64,000 nt of DNA. It comes from Janibacter sp. A1S7. Lineage in GTDB: Bacteria; Actinomycetota; Actinomycetes; Actinomycetales; Dermatophilaceae. Where the stretch lies: positions 3,286,001-3,350,000 of the forward strand of contig NZ_CP144913.1 in assembly GCF_037198315.1 (NCBI RefSeq), written 5' to 3'. How positions within the stretch are numbered: the stretch's first letter is position 1; every line of letters begins with the position of its first letter. A model generated the notes under the pieces. That model ran no database searches, was not told the origin of the DNA, and worked only from the letters and a program-made list of their open reading frames with translations. Shown here in pieces: positions 46,139 to 54,602 of this stretch. A program made the position numbers and the translations under genes.

Positions 46139-47068
46139 ATGGGCATCATGCGAATGGGGTACGCCCACGTGCGTGTCACCGACATGACCGAGGCGAAGAA
46201 CCACTACGCGTCGACCCTGGGTCTGTACGAGACCCTGGAGGACACCTCCCCGGAGGGGAACAAGCGTGTCTTCTACAAGGGCTGGGACGAGTGGGACCAC
46301 CACTCCGTGGTCCTCGAGGAGGGGGGCGTCGGCGTCGTCAAGTACGGCTGGAAGGTCGAGAACGAAGCCGACATCGAGGCCATCGAGAAGAAGGCGCAGA
46401 CCTTCGGCCTCACGGTCGAGCGGATGGCGAAGGGGGAGAACCCCGAGGTCGGTGACGGCATCCGCTTCAGCACCACCAGCGACCACGTCTTCGAGGTCTA
46501 CCACTCGCAGACCGCGATCGGCACCGAGGTCGGGACGCACAATCCCGACCCCTTCCCCCGCCACCTCGTCGGCGTCGGGGTCCCGGCCCTGGACCACTCG
46601 CTCATCACCTGCGAGGACCCGAAGCTGATGGAGAGGTTGCTCATGGAGGTCTTCGACTTCTACGCGACCGAGAGGGTGCAGACCAGCCTCGACGACGACC
46701 ACGACCTCGTCGGGACCTGGTTGACGTCCAACAATCAGATCCACCAGCTGGCCGTCATCGGGGGCCCCCAGGGCAAGTTGCACCACTTCGCCTTCCGGCT
46801 GGACGACTGGAGCGAGGTCGGGCACGCGGCCGACCTGCTGACGATGGACGACGTGTCGGTCGACGTCACACCGACCCGACACGGCATCACGCGCGGCGTG
46901 ACGACCTACTTCTTCGACCCGAGTGGCAACCGCAACGAGGTCTTCGCGGGTGGGTACCTCGCGTTCCCCGACCGTCCGACCAACGTCTGGACCGTCGACC
47001 AGCTCGGCCAGGGCATCTTCTACCACGCCCGCGAGCTGAACGAGCGCTTCACCTCGGTCCTGACCTGA
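46139..47068 (+). CDS. dmpB: Catechol 2,3-dioxygenase (extradiol)
   Basis: 309 residues, two-domain type I extradiol enzyme of the XylE/DmpB kind. The iron ligands fit: His153 (LDHSL), His215 or 216 (LHHFAF) and Glu267 (RNEVF), almost the numbering of XylE. It opens catechol next to the hydroxyls, giving 2-hydroxymuconic semialdehyde. GGAGGAG lies ahead of the ATG. Stop overlaps the next start (TGATG). Confidence 0.95.
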   Translation: MGIMRMGYAHVRVTDMTEAKNHYASTLGLYETLEDTSPEGNKRVFYKGWDEWDHHSVVLEEGGVGVVKYGWKVENEADIEAIEKKAQTFGLTVERMAKGENPEVGDGIRFSTTSDHVFEVYHSQTAIGTEVGTHNPDPFPRHLVGVGVPALDHSLITCEDPKLMERLLMEVFDFYATERVQTSLDDDHDLVGTWLTSNNQIHQLAVIGGPQGKLHHFAFRLDDWSEVGHAADLLTMDDVSVDVTPTRHGITRGVTTYFFDPSGNRNEVFAGGYLAFPDRPTNVWTVDQLGQGIFYHARELNERFTSVLT

Positions 47069-47496
47069 TGGACCACGTCCGCTCCAGCGCCGTCCTGACC
47101 CTCGCCGGGGCCAGGGCGGCGCTCGACGCCGCCCTGGCCCATGCCACCGAGCACGGCCTGAGGATGAACATCGCCGTGGTGGACACCGGCGGATCGCTGC
47201 TGGCGTTCGCGCGGATGGACGGCGCCTTCGTCCACTCCGGCCCGATCGCGATCGACAAGGCGTGCACGACCGTCGGTTTCGGTGGCGCTCCGACGGCCCG
47301 GCTCTACGAAGCGCTGGCCGGGGAGGACGCAGTGATCCGCGGCATCGGCAACCGCCCGGGCGTGGCCGCCTTCGGTGGTGGGGTCCCGATCCACGTCGAG
47401 GGTGAGCTCGTCGGGGCGATCGGCGCCTCCGGTGGCTCGGCGCAGGAGGACGAGCAGGTGGCGGCCGCCGGCGCCGCCGCGGTCGCCACGCACTGA
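47068..47496 (+). CDS. HbpS/GlcG-family (DUF336) small protein
   Basis: 142 residues. Family features: NIAVVDTGGSLLAFARMDGA, the IAIDKACTTV helix and VPIHVEGELVGAIGASGG near the end. Such proteins bind haem or other cofactors and often accompany aromatic meta-cleavage genes, where their role is unclear. Translationally coupled to the catechol dioxygenase gene. Confidence 0.85.
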   Translation: MDHVRSSAVLTLAGARAALDAALAHATEHGLRMNIAVVDTGGSLLAFARMDGAFVHSGPIAIDKACTTVGFGGAPTARLYEALAGEDAVIRGIGNRPGVAAFGGGVPIHVEGELVGAIGASGGSAQEDEQVAAAGAAAVATH

Positions 47497-47515
47497 CGGG
47501 CGTCGCGTCCGTCCC

Positions 47516-47565
47516 GACTCTGCCTGGGCACGTTCGTGGGGACACGACTGTGCCCAGGCAGAGTC
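47516..47565. terminator. Bidirectional terminator hairpin
   Basis: Perfect 16-base arms (GACTCTGCCTGGGCAC and complement) around an 18-base loop, followed by GTTGT on the plus strand. It separates the convergent HbpS-like and AraC-type genes. Confidence 0.75.
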
Positions 47566-47583
47566 GTTGTCTGCGTGAACCGG

Positions 47584-48537
47584 TCAGGCGCAGCGTGCCA
47601 GGGTGCGGCTGGGCAGCTCCCCGTAGCTCTGCCGGTAGGCCGCTGCGAAGCGACCCAGATGCGACACGCCCCAGCGCAGGGCCACGTCGGTGACGCTCTG
47701 TCCGCGACCGTGCACGAGGTCGTCGTGCACGCGTTCCAGCCGCACCTGGTGGACGTGGCCCAGGGGCGTCGTCCCCACGTTCTCGCGGAAGCACTGCTGG
47801 AGCCGACGCACGCTCACGCCCGCGATCTCGGCGAGCTCGGCGGGCGCCCACGCACGGGCAGGGTCGAGCTCGATGGCGTCCATGACCCGGCGGATGGGGC
47901 GTGGCCGCAGCCCCGTCGGACAGGCCGAGAAGTCCTCCTCGGGCACGGCGGTGAGCAGCAGTCCCGTCACGAGCATGCTGGCGACGGACTGCGCGACCTG
48001 GTCCCTGGTGTAGAGGCTGCCCCCGGCCTGCCTGGCGTTGTCGAAGGTCGTGCGCGCCAGCGTCAACCACGCGGCCCCGTCGGGACCGCGCAGGTCGATC
48101 ACCCGGGGCAGCTGCACGTGCTTGCCGCCGAAGACGCGCTCGACCTCCCGGGAGAGGTAGTCGCTGTCGATGCGTAGTCCGAGGACGGCGCGGTCCGCCG
48201 GCCACGCGGGAAGGCGGGCCGGGGTGTCGGCGGGGAAGACCATCGCCTCGCCCGGCGTGGTGGTGAACGATTCGGAGCCGACCCGTGACTCCATACTGCC
48301 CTCGAGCTGGATGTTGATCGCGGTGGCGTCGGGGTGATCGGTGACGATGTCGACGGTCGCGCCGAAACGCATGTGGGCCAGTCGGCACACGGACAGGTCC
48401 ACGATCTCCAGACCGCTGTGCGACGCGGGTCCTCGGGAGCGAGGTCTCATGTCGTGGGGGAAGTAGGCGTTCGCGACCGCGCTGTGGACCCCTTCCCAGT
48501 CCTCGAAGGTCGACGCCGACTCCAGAAGATGCTTCAT
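47584..48537 (-). CDS. AraC/XylS-family transcriptional regulator
   Basis: 317 residues. The N-terminal half is an AraC-binding-like sensor (IVDLSVCRLAHMRFGATVDI); the C-terminal third (about 215-317) has the two helix-turn-helix units ending in GVSHLGRFAAAYRQSYGELPSRTL. Activators of this type switch on phenol hydroxylase operons in Rhodococcus and XylS targets in Pseudomonas. It is divergent from the phenol hydroxylase operon with 274 bases between, which presumably hold its operator. AAGGAG before the ATG. Confidence 0.9.
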   Translation of the reverse strand: MKHLLESASTFEDWEGVHSAVANAYFPHDMRPRSRGPASHSGLEIVDLSVCRLAHMRFGATVDIVTDHPDATAINIQLEGSMESRVGSESFTTTPGEAMVFPADTPARLPAWPADRAVLGLRIDSDYLSREVERVFGGKHVQLPRVIDLRGPDGAAWLTLARTTFDNARQAGGSLYTRDQVAQSVASMLVTGLLLTAVPEEDFSACPTGLRPRPIRRVMDAIELDPARAWAPAELAEIAGVSVRRLQQCFRENVGTTPLGHVHQVRLERVHDDLVHGRGQSVTDVALRWGVSHLGRFAAAYRQSYGELPSRTLARCA

Positions 48538-48601
48538 TGCACTCCTTCTTCACGTCCGTGTCCACAGCAGGATGGGCACGTCGTCGACAGGCGGAGCCCC
48601 G

Positions 48602-48620
48602 CGTTCGCCACCGCGGAACG
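48602..48620. promoter_or_regulatory. Candidate regulator-binding site, CGTTC-N9-GAACG
   Basis: Perfect copy of the shared inverted repeat, in the AraC / phenol hydroxylase divergent region. In reverse orientation its centre (CGCGGTGGC) resembles that of the 45,659 site. A further 7-base inverted repeat (GTCGTCC / GGACGAC, 48759-48781) lies closer to the hydroxylase start. Confidence 0.5.
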
Positions 48621-48811
48621 ACTGGTGACACCACGGGCTCCTGCTGGGTTGGGCCCACCCGACCGGGACCGAAGGGGGCGTGCCTGCCCGCGTGGGGCCG
48701 GCGGTTGGTTGCGCTGGGTGGACACGATTTTCGCCACGTGGATCGCCGAACGGTCGGGGTCGTCCTACGTTCGTGGACGACGACGCACCTCCCGACCCCA
48801 GGAGAAGAGCA

Positions 48812-49276
48812 ATGACGCCCTTCATGACCCGCGTGGCCGAGTTCATCGGTACGCCCGCACACGAGGAGATGGCCGACGTGCCACCGATCTCTTCGAGGCG
48901 CACCACCATGCCGGAGACCCGGCTCAGCCGCCGGGTGGCCACCGGCACCGGGGCGGACCGGCACGTGGCGCTGCGCTCTCTGGCCGAGCAGTACGTGTGC
49001 GAGGCCAACGCGGTCCTCGGGCCGGGCAAGGACCACCTCGACCTCGTCGACGAGCCCCTCCCCGACGAGCTCGCCTTCACCGTGACCTACCGCGACCAGG
49101 GCGCACGCTGCTCGACGCTCTTCTCCGACGGGCGCGCCTTCGGCCGCCTCGTCGGGAGCTTCTTCGAGGGAGAGGAAGCCCGCGAGCTCCACGGGCCCGA
49201 CGCGCTTCCCGACCTGCTGATCCGCCTCATGGAGGCCAGCGCCGAGTCCGTGACCCCCACGCAGGCCCCGGCCTGA
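48812..49276 (+). CDS. Unrecognised protein heading the phenol hydroxylase operon
   Basis: 154 residues, soluble, no metal motif evident. It sits where DmpK, a small accessory protein helping iron-centre assembly, is found in Pseudomonas, but it is longer (DmpK is about 90 residues) and I see no DmpK-like text. The C-terminal half (FTVTYRDQGARCSTLFSDGRAFGRLVGS in part: YRDQGARCSTLF) looks like a compact single domain. ATG with CAGGAGAAG; 35 bases before the next gene. An accessory or assembly role is a guess from position. Confidence 0.65.
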   Translation: MTPFMTRVAEFIGTPAHEEMADVPPISSRRTTMPETRLSRRVATGTGADRHVALRSLAEQYVCEANAVLGPGKDHLDLVDEPLPDELAFTVTYRDQGARCSTLFSDGRAFGRLVGSFFEGEEARELHGPDALPDLLIRLMEASAESVTPTQAPA

Positions 49277-49311
49277 CCCCTTCGCCCGATCGAACCCGAG
49301 GAGAACGTCCA

Positions 49312-50316
49312 GTGCAGTACGAACTCAAGACCCAGGTCATCGAACCCCAGCGCAGCACCTTCACGGCCATCGAGAAGCGCTACGGCGACAAGCCGGCTTC
49401 GCGCTACCTCGAGGGCATCATCGACGTGCAGCCGAAGGAAAACTTCCACTACCGGCCCACGTGGGACCCGCAGCGAGAGATCTACGACGACACCTTCAGT
49501 CTCTTCCGCCTGACCGACCCCTACTCCTACCTCGACCCGAGGCAGTACTATTACGCGCCCTACGTCACGGCACGGGCCGGTCACCACGAGGCCTTCGCCA
49601 CGTCCCTGTCCTACATCGAGGACCGCGGACTCCTCGAGCGACTCCCGGACGGATGGAAGAGCGTCCTGACCGAACTCGTCGTGCCGCTACGTCATCTCGA
49701 GAGTGGTGGCCAGCTCATCCTCTGCGGCATGGCCCGCTTCGGCTTCGGCGCGACGATCACCCAAGCGGCGGCATACTCCGCCTTCGACCGCGTCGGCAAC
49801 GCCCAGGTCCTCAGCCGCGCCGGGATCGCCCTCGGCGGCGGCACCGCGGATCTCCTGGGCGAAGCCAAGGAGCACTGGATGGAGGACGCCTCCCTGCAGG
49901 GCCTGCGCAAGCTGACCGAGGAGACGATCGTCGAGAGCGACTGGGGTGTCGCGCTCCTGCAGCTCGACGCGGTCGACCAGCTCCTCTACGACCTCCTCTA
50001 CCGTCACCTCGACGACGAGGCCGTCGTCGCCGGCGCTCCGGCCTACTCGCTGATCTCGCAGCACATGGCGAGCTGGTTCGCCGACAACCGCAAGTGGATC
50101 GACGCGCTGTACAAGGCCTGGCGCGCCGACGAGCAGCTCGGCGACACCAACGCCGCGCTGCTCGAGGAGCACGGCCAGCGGGCCGTGGACCGGGCGCTCG
50201 AGGCCGTCACACCCTTCGCCGCCCGCATCGATGAACTGATCGGCGTCGGCGCCGTCGACTGCGTCAACGCCAAGGCCGCCGAGGTGCGCAGTGCGCACGC
50301 GGCGGAGCAGGCCTGA
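49312..50316 (+). CDS. dmpL: Phenol hydroxylase beta subunit (DmpL-like)
   Basis: 334 residues of the ferritin-like non-catalytic subunit of bacterial multicomponent monooxygenases; it lacks the di-iron ExxH motifs. Recognised by RYLEGIIDVQPKENFHYRPTW (in part) and DPYSYLDPRQYYYAPYV. It forms the (alpha-beta-gamma)2 hydroxylase with the genes at 50,730 and 52,306. GTG start with GAGGAGA. Confidence 0.92.
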   Translation: MQYELKTQVIEPQRSTFTAIEKRYGDKPASRYLEGIIDVQPKENFHYRPTWDPQREIYDDTFSLFRLTDPYSYLDPRQYYYAPYVTARAGHHEAFATSLSYIEDRGLLERLPDGWKSVLTELVVPLRHLESGGQLILCGMARFGFGATITQAAAYSAFDRVGNAQVLSRAGIALGGGTADLLGEAKEHWMEDASLQGLRKLTEETIVESDWGVALLQLDAVDQLLYDLLYRHLDDEAVVAGAPAYSLISQHMASWFADNRKWIDALYKAWRADEQLGDTNAALLEEHGQRAVDRALEAVTPFAARIDELIGVGAVDCVNAKAAEVRSAHAAEQA

Positions 50317-50342
50317 GGGCCGGGGAAGAGGAAGGAACGGAC

Positions 50343-50642
50343 ATGAGCGATCAGACCGAGACCAAGGCCGCCCGCGATGTCGGCGTCGTCATCCAGGAGT
50401 CGGAGAACAACCGCCCCGTCATCGAAGCCATCGAGCAGGACAACCCCGCGTGCACCATCTCGCACTCGCCGGGGCTCGTACGGATCACCGCCCCACAACG
50501 GATCGTGATCACCCAGGAGACGGTCGAGGAGAAGCTCGGCCGCGAGTGGGAGACCCACGAGTTCCAGATGGCGATCGTCTCCTACTTCGGAAACATCCAG
50601 GAGTGGGACGACGACGAGATCGTCATCGCCTGGGACCACTGA
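50343..50642 (+). CDS. dmpM: Phenol hydroxylase regulatory/coupling protein (DmpM-like)
   Basis: 99 residues of the MmoB/DmpM family, cofactorless. The characteristic middle part ENNRPVIEAIEQDNPACTIS and RITAPQRIVITQETV are present. It binds the hydroxylase and tunes oxygen activation. Located between the beta and alpha subunits as in dmpKLMNOP. Confidence 0.93.
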   Translation: MSDQTETKAARDVGVVIQESENNRPVIEAIEQDNPACTISHSPGLVRITAPQRIVITQETVEEKLGREWETHEFQMAIVSYFGNIQEWDDDEIVIAWDH

Positions 50643-50729
50643 GCCCGTCACGGCTCGTGACCCACGGGTGACCGGACCCCCCCCACAGACCAGCACTGAC
50701 CAGGACAACGACGTTCACAGGAGGACGAG

Positions 50730-52304
50730 ATGACTCTCGCACCGGAGCAGAAGAAGACCAAGAAGCCGAAGAAGCTGTCGATGAAGGCCCGCTACGAGGC
50801 GCTCACCCGCGGCCTGGACTGGGAGCCGAGCTACGTCCAGAAGAGCGAGATGTTCCCGCACCTCGACTACGAAGGCATCACGATCCACGACTGGTCGGCC
50901 TGGGAGGACCCCTTCCGTCTGACGATCGACGCCTACTGCAAGTACCAGGCGGAGAAGGACAAGCGCCTCTACGCGGTTCTCGACGGCTTCGCCCAGGGCC
51001 AGGGGCACCTCAACCTGACCGACGCGTCCTACCTCAACGCGATGAAGGTCTTCCTCGGTGGCGTCACCCCCTTGGAGTACGGCGCGCACCGCCACTTCGC
51101 CTATCTTGCACGGCACTTCGCCGGCCCGGGCCCGCGCTTCGCGGCCCTGTGCCAGTCGATCGATGAGATCCGGCACATGCAGACCGAGATCCACACGTTG
51201 AGCAACTACAACAAGCTCTACTCCGGCATGCACAACTGGTCGGAGAACCACGACCGCGTCTGGTACCTGTCGGTGCCGAAGAGCTTCTTCGAGGACGCCC
51301 TCTCCTGCGGGCCGTTCGAGTTCCTCATCGCGGTCGGGTTCTCCTTCGAGTACCTGCTGACCAACCTGCTCTTCGTGCCCTTCATGTCCGGCGCCTCCTT
51401 CAACGGCGACCTGCCGACGATGACCTTCGGCTTCTCGGCGCAGTCCGACGAGTCGCGCCACATGACCCTGGGCCTCGAGGCGATCAAGTTCCTCCTCGAG
51501 CAGGACGAGGCGAACGTCGAGATCGTCCAGGGCTGGATCGACAAGTGGTTCTGGCGCTCCTACCGAGTCACCGCCCTCGTGGCCCAGATGCTCGACTACA
51601 TGCTCCCGCGCAAGGTGATGAGCTGGAAGGAGTCCTTCGAGCTGTACTTCGAGGAGCAGATGCTCGGCGGTCTCTTCGAGGACCTCGCCTTCTACGGCAT
51701 CAAGCCCCCGCGCCACGTCGAGGACGCCATCGCGGAGAAGGAGCTTCTCTCCCACCAGGTGTACTGGATCCTCTACCAGTTCTCCTTCGCCGCGAGCTTC
51801 ACCACCTCGGCCCCGACCGATGAGCACATGGACTGGCTCTCGCAGGCATACCCGGACACCTTCGACAAGCACTACCGACCGTTGTGGGAGAAGGAGAAGA
51901 AGAACATCGCGAACGGCGGGCGGCACTTCGCCCGGGGCCTGCCCCAGCTGTGCCAGGTCTGCCAGATCCCGATGGGCTTCACCGAGCCCGGTGACCCGAC
52001 GACGCTGTGCCAGCGCGAGTCCGAGTTCGAGGGGGAGATCTACCACACCTGCTCCAACGGGTGCCAGTGGATCTTCGAGCGGGAGCCGGAGAAGTACCGC
52101 CAGGCCTGGCTGCCGGTGCACCAGATCTACCAGGGCAACTGCGGCGGTCCCAGCGTCCCCGAGGTCTTGGAGTGGTACGGCCTCAAGGACGGTGACGCCG
52201 GTGAGTACCTCGGGTCGAAGGACCATCAGAACTGGGTGGCGTGGCAGGGCGAGGCCGCTGCCGACACCGCCGCCCCGACCAACGAGAAGAAGGCAGGTGC
52301 CTGA
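50730..52304 (+). CDS. dmpN: Phenol hydroxylase alpha (catalytic di-iron) subunit (DmpN-like)
   Basis: 524 residues. Six di-iron ligands fit soluble methane monooxygenase numbering: Glu116 (TPLEYGAHRH), Glu146 and His149 (DEIRHMQ), Glu207 (FSFEYLL), Glu241 and His244 (SDESRHM). A C-terminal Cys-rich region (LCQVCQIP, HTCSNGCQW) is probably a structural zinc site as in DmpN. It inserts one oxygen atom into phenol, giving catechol. Length and order are typical. Confidence 0.95.
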   Translation: MTLAPEQKKTKKPKKLSMKARYEALTRGLDWEPSYVQKSEMFPHLDYEGITIHDWSAWEDPFRLTIDAYCKYQAEKDKRLYAVLDGFAQGQGHLNLTDASYLNAMKVFLGGVTPLEYGAHRHFAYLARHFAGPGPRFAALCQSIDEIRHMQTEIHTLSNYNKLYSGMHNWSENHDRVWYLSVPKSFFEDALSCGPFEFLIAVGFSFEYLLTNLLFVPFMSGASFNGDLPTMTFGFSAQSDESRHMTLGLEAIKFLLEQDEANVEIVQGWIDKWFWRSYRVTALVAQMLDYMLPRKVMSWKESFELYFEEQMLGGLFEDLAFYGIKPPRHVEDAIAEKELLSHQVYWILYQFSFAASFTTSAPTDEHMDWLSQAYPDTFDKHYRPLWEKEKKNIANGGRHFARGLPQLCQVCQIPMGFTEPGDPTTLCQRESEFEGEIYHTCSNGCQWIFEREPEKYRQAWLPVHQIYQGNCGGPSVPEVLEWYGLKDGDAGEYLGSKDHQNWVAWQGEAAADTAAPTNEKKAGA

Positions 52305-52305
52305 G

Positions 52306-52632
52306 ATGGCGATCAAGAGCCTGGGCGAGTACAACTTCCCGTCCCGCTCCCGGCAGGAGCTCTACGGCGATGACCAGCTCGTCACCGTCTGGTTCCAGGA
52401 CACGATGTGGTTCTGCTCCCCCGCGATGTTCCGCGCCCCGCGGGAGATGACCTGGGGTGATTTCAAGGCCCAGGTGTTCGTGCCCTTCGCCGAGGAGGAC
52501 CCGGACTTCGACCCGTCCGCTCCCCGTGCGTGGACCCTGCACGGCAAGCCGTTCGAGCCGGAGGACGGCAGGACGCTGTCCGAGCTCGGCGTCCGCCACA
52601 AGGACGTCATCGGCACTCGCGTGGCTGCCTGA
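52306..52632 (+). CDS. dmpO: Phenol hydroxylase gamma subunit (DmpO-like)
   Basis: 108 residues, small structural subunit recognised by SLGEYNFPSRSRQELYGDDQ and DPSAPRAWTLHGKPFEPE. It begins one base after the alpha-subunit stop. It completes the hydroxylase. Confidence 0.92.
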   Translation: MAIKSLGEYNFPSRSRQELYGDDQLVTVWFQDTMWFCSPAMFRAPREMTWGDFKAQVFVPFAEEDPDFDPSAPRAWTLHGKPFEPEDGRTLSELGVRHKDVIGTRVAA

Positions 52633-52673
52633 CGCGGCCGCACTCCCTTCGTCCCGCTCTGCAAGGAGATCCC

Positions 52674-53783
52674 ATGAGCACGTACACGATCACTGTCGAA
52701 CCGGTCGGCCGCGAGGTCGAGTGTGACGAGGACCAGACGATCCTCGACGCCTGTCTGCGCGCCGGGGTGTGGTTGCCGCACAGCTGTACCCACGGCACCT
52801 GCGCGACCTGCAAGGTCGACAAGCTCGACGGTGAGGTGGATCTGGGTGAGGCGAGCACCTTCGCCCTCATGGACTTCGAGCGGGACGAAGGGAAGCTGCT
52901 CACCTGCTGCGCGAAGCCCCGGGAGGACGTGACGATCGAGGCCGATCTCGATGTCGACGAGGACCTGGAGGTCCACCCGGTGCAGGACTTCACCGGGACG
53001 GTCCTCGTCCTCGAGGACATCGCGGAGCAGACCAAGCGTCTCGTGGTCGAGCTCGACCGCGAGATCGGCTTCAACGCCGGGCAGTACATGAAGTTCACCG
53101 TCCCGGCCGCCACCGTCGACGGCGCGGAGGTCGGTGAGGTCGACCGCACCTGGTCGATCGCCTCTCCTCCGGGCGAGACCACCCGCCTGGAGTTCCACAT
53201 CCGCAACGTCACGGGTGGCCGTGGCACCGACGGCTGGGTCTTTGCCTCGCTCGCCGAGGGTGATCAGGTCCGCCTCTCCGGCCCCTACGGCCGATTCGTC
53301 CTCAAGACGAGCGATGACAAGCACGCGATCCTCGTTGGTGGTGGCACCGGTGTCGCGCCCTTGAAGTCGATGGTCCGGCACGCGCTCGAGGCCGGTGAGT
53401 ACGACGGTGACCTCACGCTCTACGCCGGGGGACGCACCCGTGCATGGCTCTACGACGTGGCGACCTTCCGGGAGCTCGAGGAGCAGTACGAGGAGTTCAC
53501 CTACCGACCGTGCCTCTCCGACGAGACCCCGGAGGAGGTCGAGGCCTCCGGTGACGACCCGCACGCCTACGCCTACGGCATGGTCACCGACGTCATCGAG
53601 TCCGACCACGAGCGTCTCGGTGGCTGCCGCGGCTACCTCTGCGGTCCGCCGGCAATGGTGGACGCAGCGCTGAAGACCCTGATGAGCCGTCGCCTCTTCC
53701 CCAGGGACATCTTCCGTGAGGACTTCTTCGACGAGTCGGACAAGAACAGTTCCGGGCTGAAGAGCCCACTCATCAAGCGATGA
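52674..53783 (+). CDS. dmpP: Phenol hydroxylase reductase (DmpP-like)
   Basis: 369 residues. N-terminal plant-type ferredoxin (Cys38, Cys43, Cys46, Cys78/79), a middle FAD domain (DRTWSIASPPG) and C-terminal NAD domain (GGGTGVAPLKSM, GPPAMV). It passes electrons from NADH to the di-iron centre. GCAAGGAG precedes the ATG. Its stop is one base away from the stop of the convergent iclR gene. Confidence 0.94.
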   Translation: MSTYTITVEPVGREVECDEDQTILDACLRAGVWLPHSCTHGTCATCKVDKLDGEVDLGEASTFALMDFERDEGKLLTCCAKPREDVTIEADLDVDEDLEVHPVQDFTGTVLVLEDIAEQTKRLVVELDREIGFNAGQYMKFTVPAATVDGAEVGEVDRTWSIASPPGETTRLEFHIRNVTGGRGTDGWVFASLAEGDQVRLSGPYGRFVLKTSDDKHAILVGGGTGVAPLKSMVRHALEAGEYDGDLTLYAGGRTRAWLYDVATFRELEEQYEEFTYRPCLSDETPEEVEASGDDPHAYAYGMVTDVIESDHERLGGCRGYLCGPPAMVDAALKTLMSRRLFPRDIFREDFFDESDKNSSGLKSPLIKR

Positions 53784-53784
53784 C

Positions 53785-54546
53785 TCACAGTCCGGCGTCC
53801 CGCAGCTGTCGTGAGATCGCGAAGGCTGCGGTGCGCACCGCCACACCAAGCCGGTCCAGGTCCATCTGCTGGGTCTGCCCGGTCGCGGAGATCGCCGCAC
53901 GGATGCGTTTGTCCGCCCCGAACACCGGGGCGGACACGCACGAGATCCCGGGGTGGGATTCCTCGTGGTCGTAGGAGGTCCCCACCGAGCGGATGTTCTG
54001 CAGCTCGCGGGCGAGGCCACCCGGTGTGACGATGGTCCTCGGGGTCATCGCTGGCAGCCCGGCGTCGACCCGCGCCCTGACCACGGAGCGGGGGGAGTAG
54101 GCGAGCATTGCCTTGCCGACACCGGTGGCATGGGCGGGCAGCCGACCACCGGTGCTCGAGGACAGCGGGAGACCGCCGTGGACGATGGCGACGTAGACGA
54201 CGTCGACCCCGTCGAGCGCGGCGAGGTGGATCTGCCGGCCGGTGGCCCGGTGCAGGTCGTCCATCAGCGGACGGGCGACGTCGGTGAGCGTCCGCGGCAG
54301 GGAGACGCGCGATCCGAGCTCGAAGAGGCGTACACCCAGGTCCAGACGCGAGTCCTGGGTCCGCTTGAGGATCCGCTCATCCACGAGTTGGCCCACGAGG
54401 CGGTGGACCGTGCCCTTGGCCAGTCCCGTCGTGGCGGACAGCTCACTGATCCCCAGCGGGCCGGGGGCGTCCTCCAGGGCGCTCAGGATCGCACTGACCC
54501 GCCCGACGACGGAGATCGGCGGGTCGTTTCGATCAGCGGAACGCAT
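53785..54546 (-). CDS. IclR-family transcriptional regulator (first)
   Basis: 253 residues. N-terminal winged helix (LGISELSATTGLAKGTVHRLVGQL in part: TGLAKGTVHRLVGQL) and C-terminal ligand-binding domain (GRLPAHATGVGKAMLAY). IclR proteins control many aromatic pathways as repressors or activators. It is divergent from a second iclR gene with 56 bases between. A copy of the shared repeat covers its start codon region, pointing to autoregulation. Confidence 0.92.
   Translation of the reverse strand: MRSADRNDPPISVVGRVSAILSALEDAPGPLGISELSATTGLAKGTVHRLVGQLVDERILKRTQDSRLDLGVRLFELGSRVSLPRTLTDVARPLMDDLHRATGRQIHLAALDGVDVVYVAIVHGGLPLSSSTGGRLPAHATGVGKAMLAYSPRSVVRARVDAGLPAMTPRTIVTPGGLARELQNIRSVGTSYDHEESHPGISCVSAPVFGADKRIRAAISATGQTQQMDLDRLGVAVRTAAFAISRQLRDAGL
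54525..54543. promoter_or_regulatory. Candidate regulator-binding site, CGTTT-N9-GAACG
   Basis: One-mismatch copy of the shared repeat, within the first codons of the first iclR gene. Next to it, GATCA/TGATC (54552-54567) forms a small palindrome in the iclR-iclR gap. Confidence 0.4.
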
Positions 54547-54602
54547 TCCTTGATCATGCCCGTGATCGGGGCGACAGTACAGACACCTCGAGCTGGAGAA
54601 GG

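Noticed and set aside
46028..49192. Minus-strand open frame of 1054 codons
   Set aside because: It runs antisense to the ferredoxin, catechol dioxygenase and HbpS-like genes, overlaps the AraC gene in another frame, is low-complexity and has no recognisable domain. Long antisense frames are expected at this GC content.
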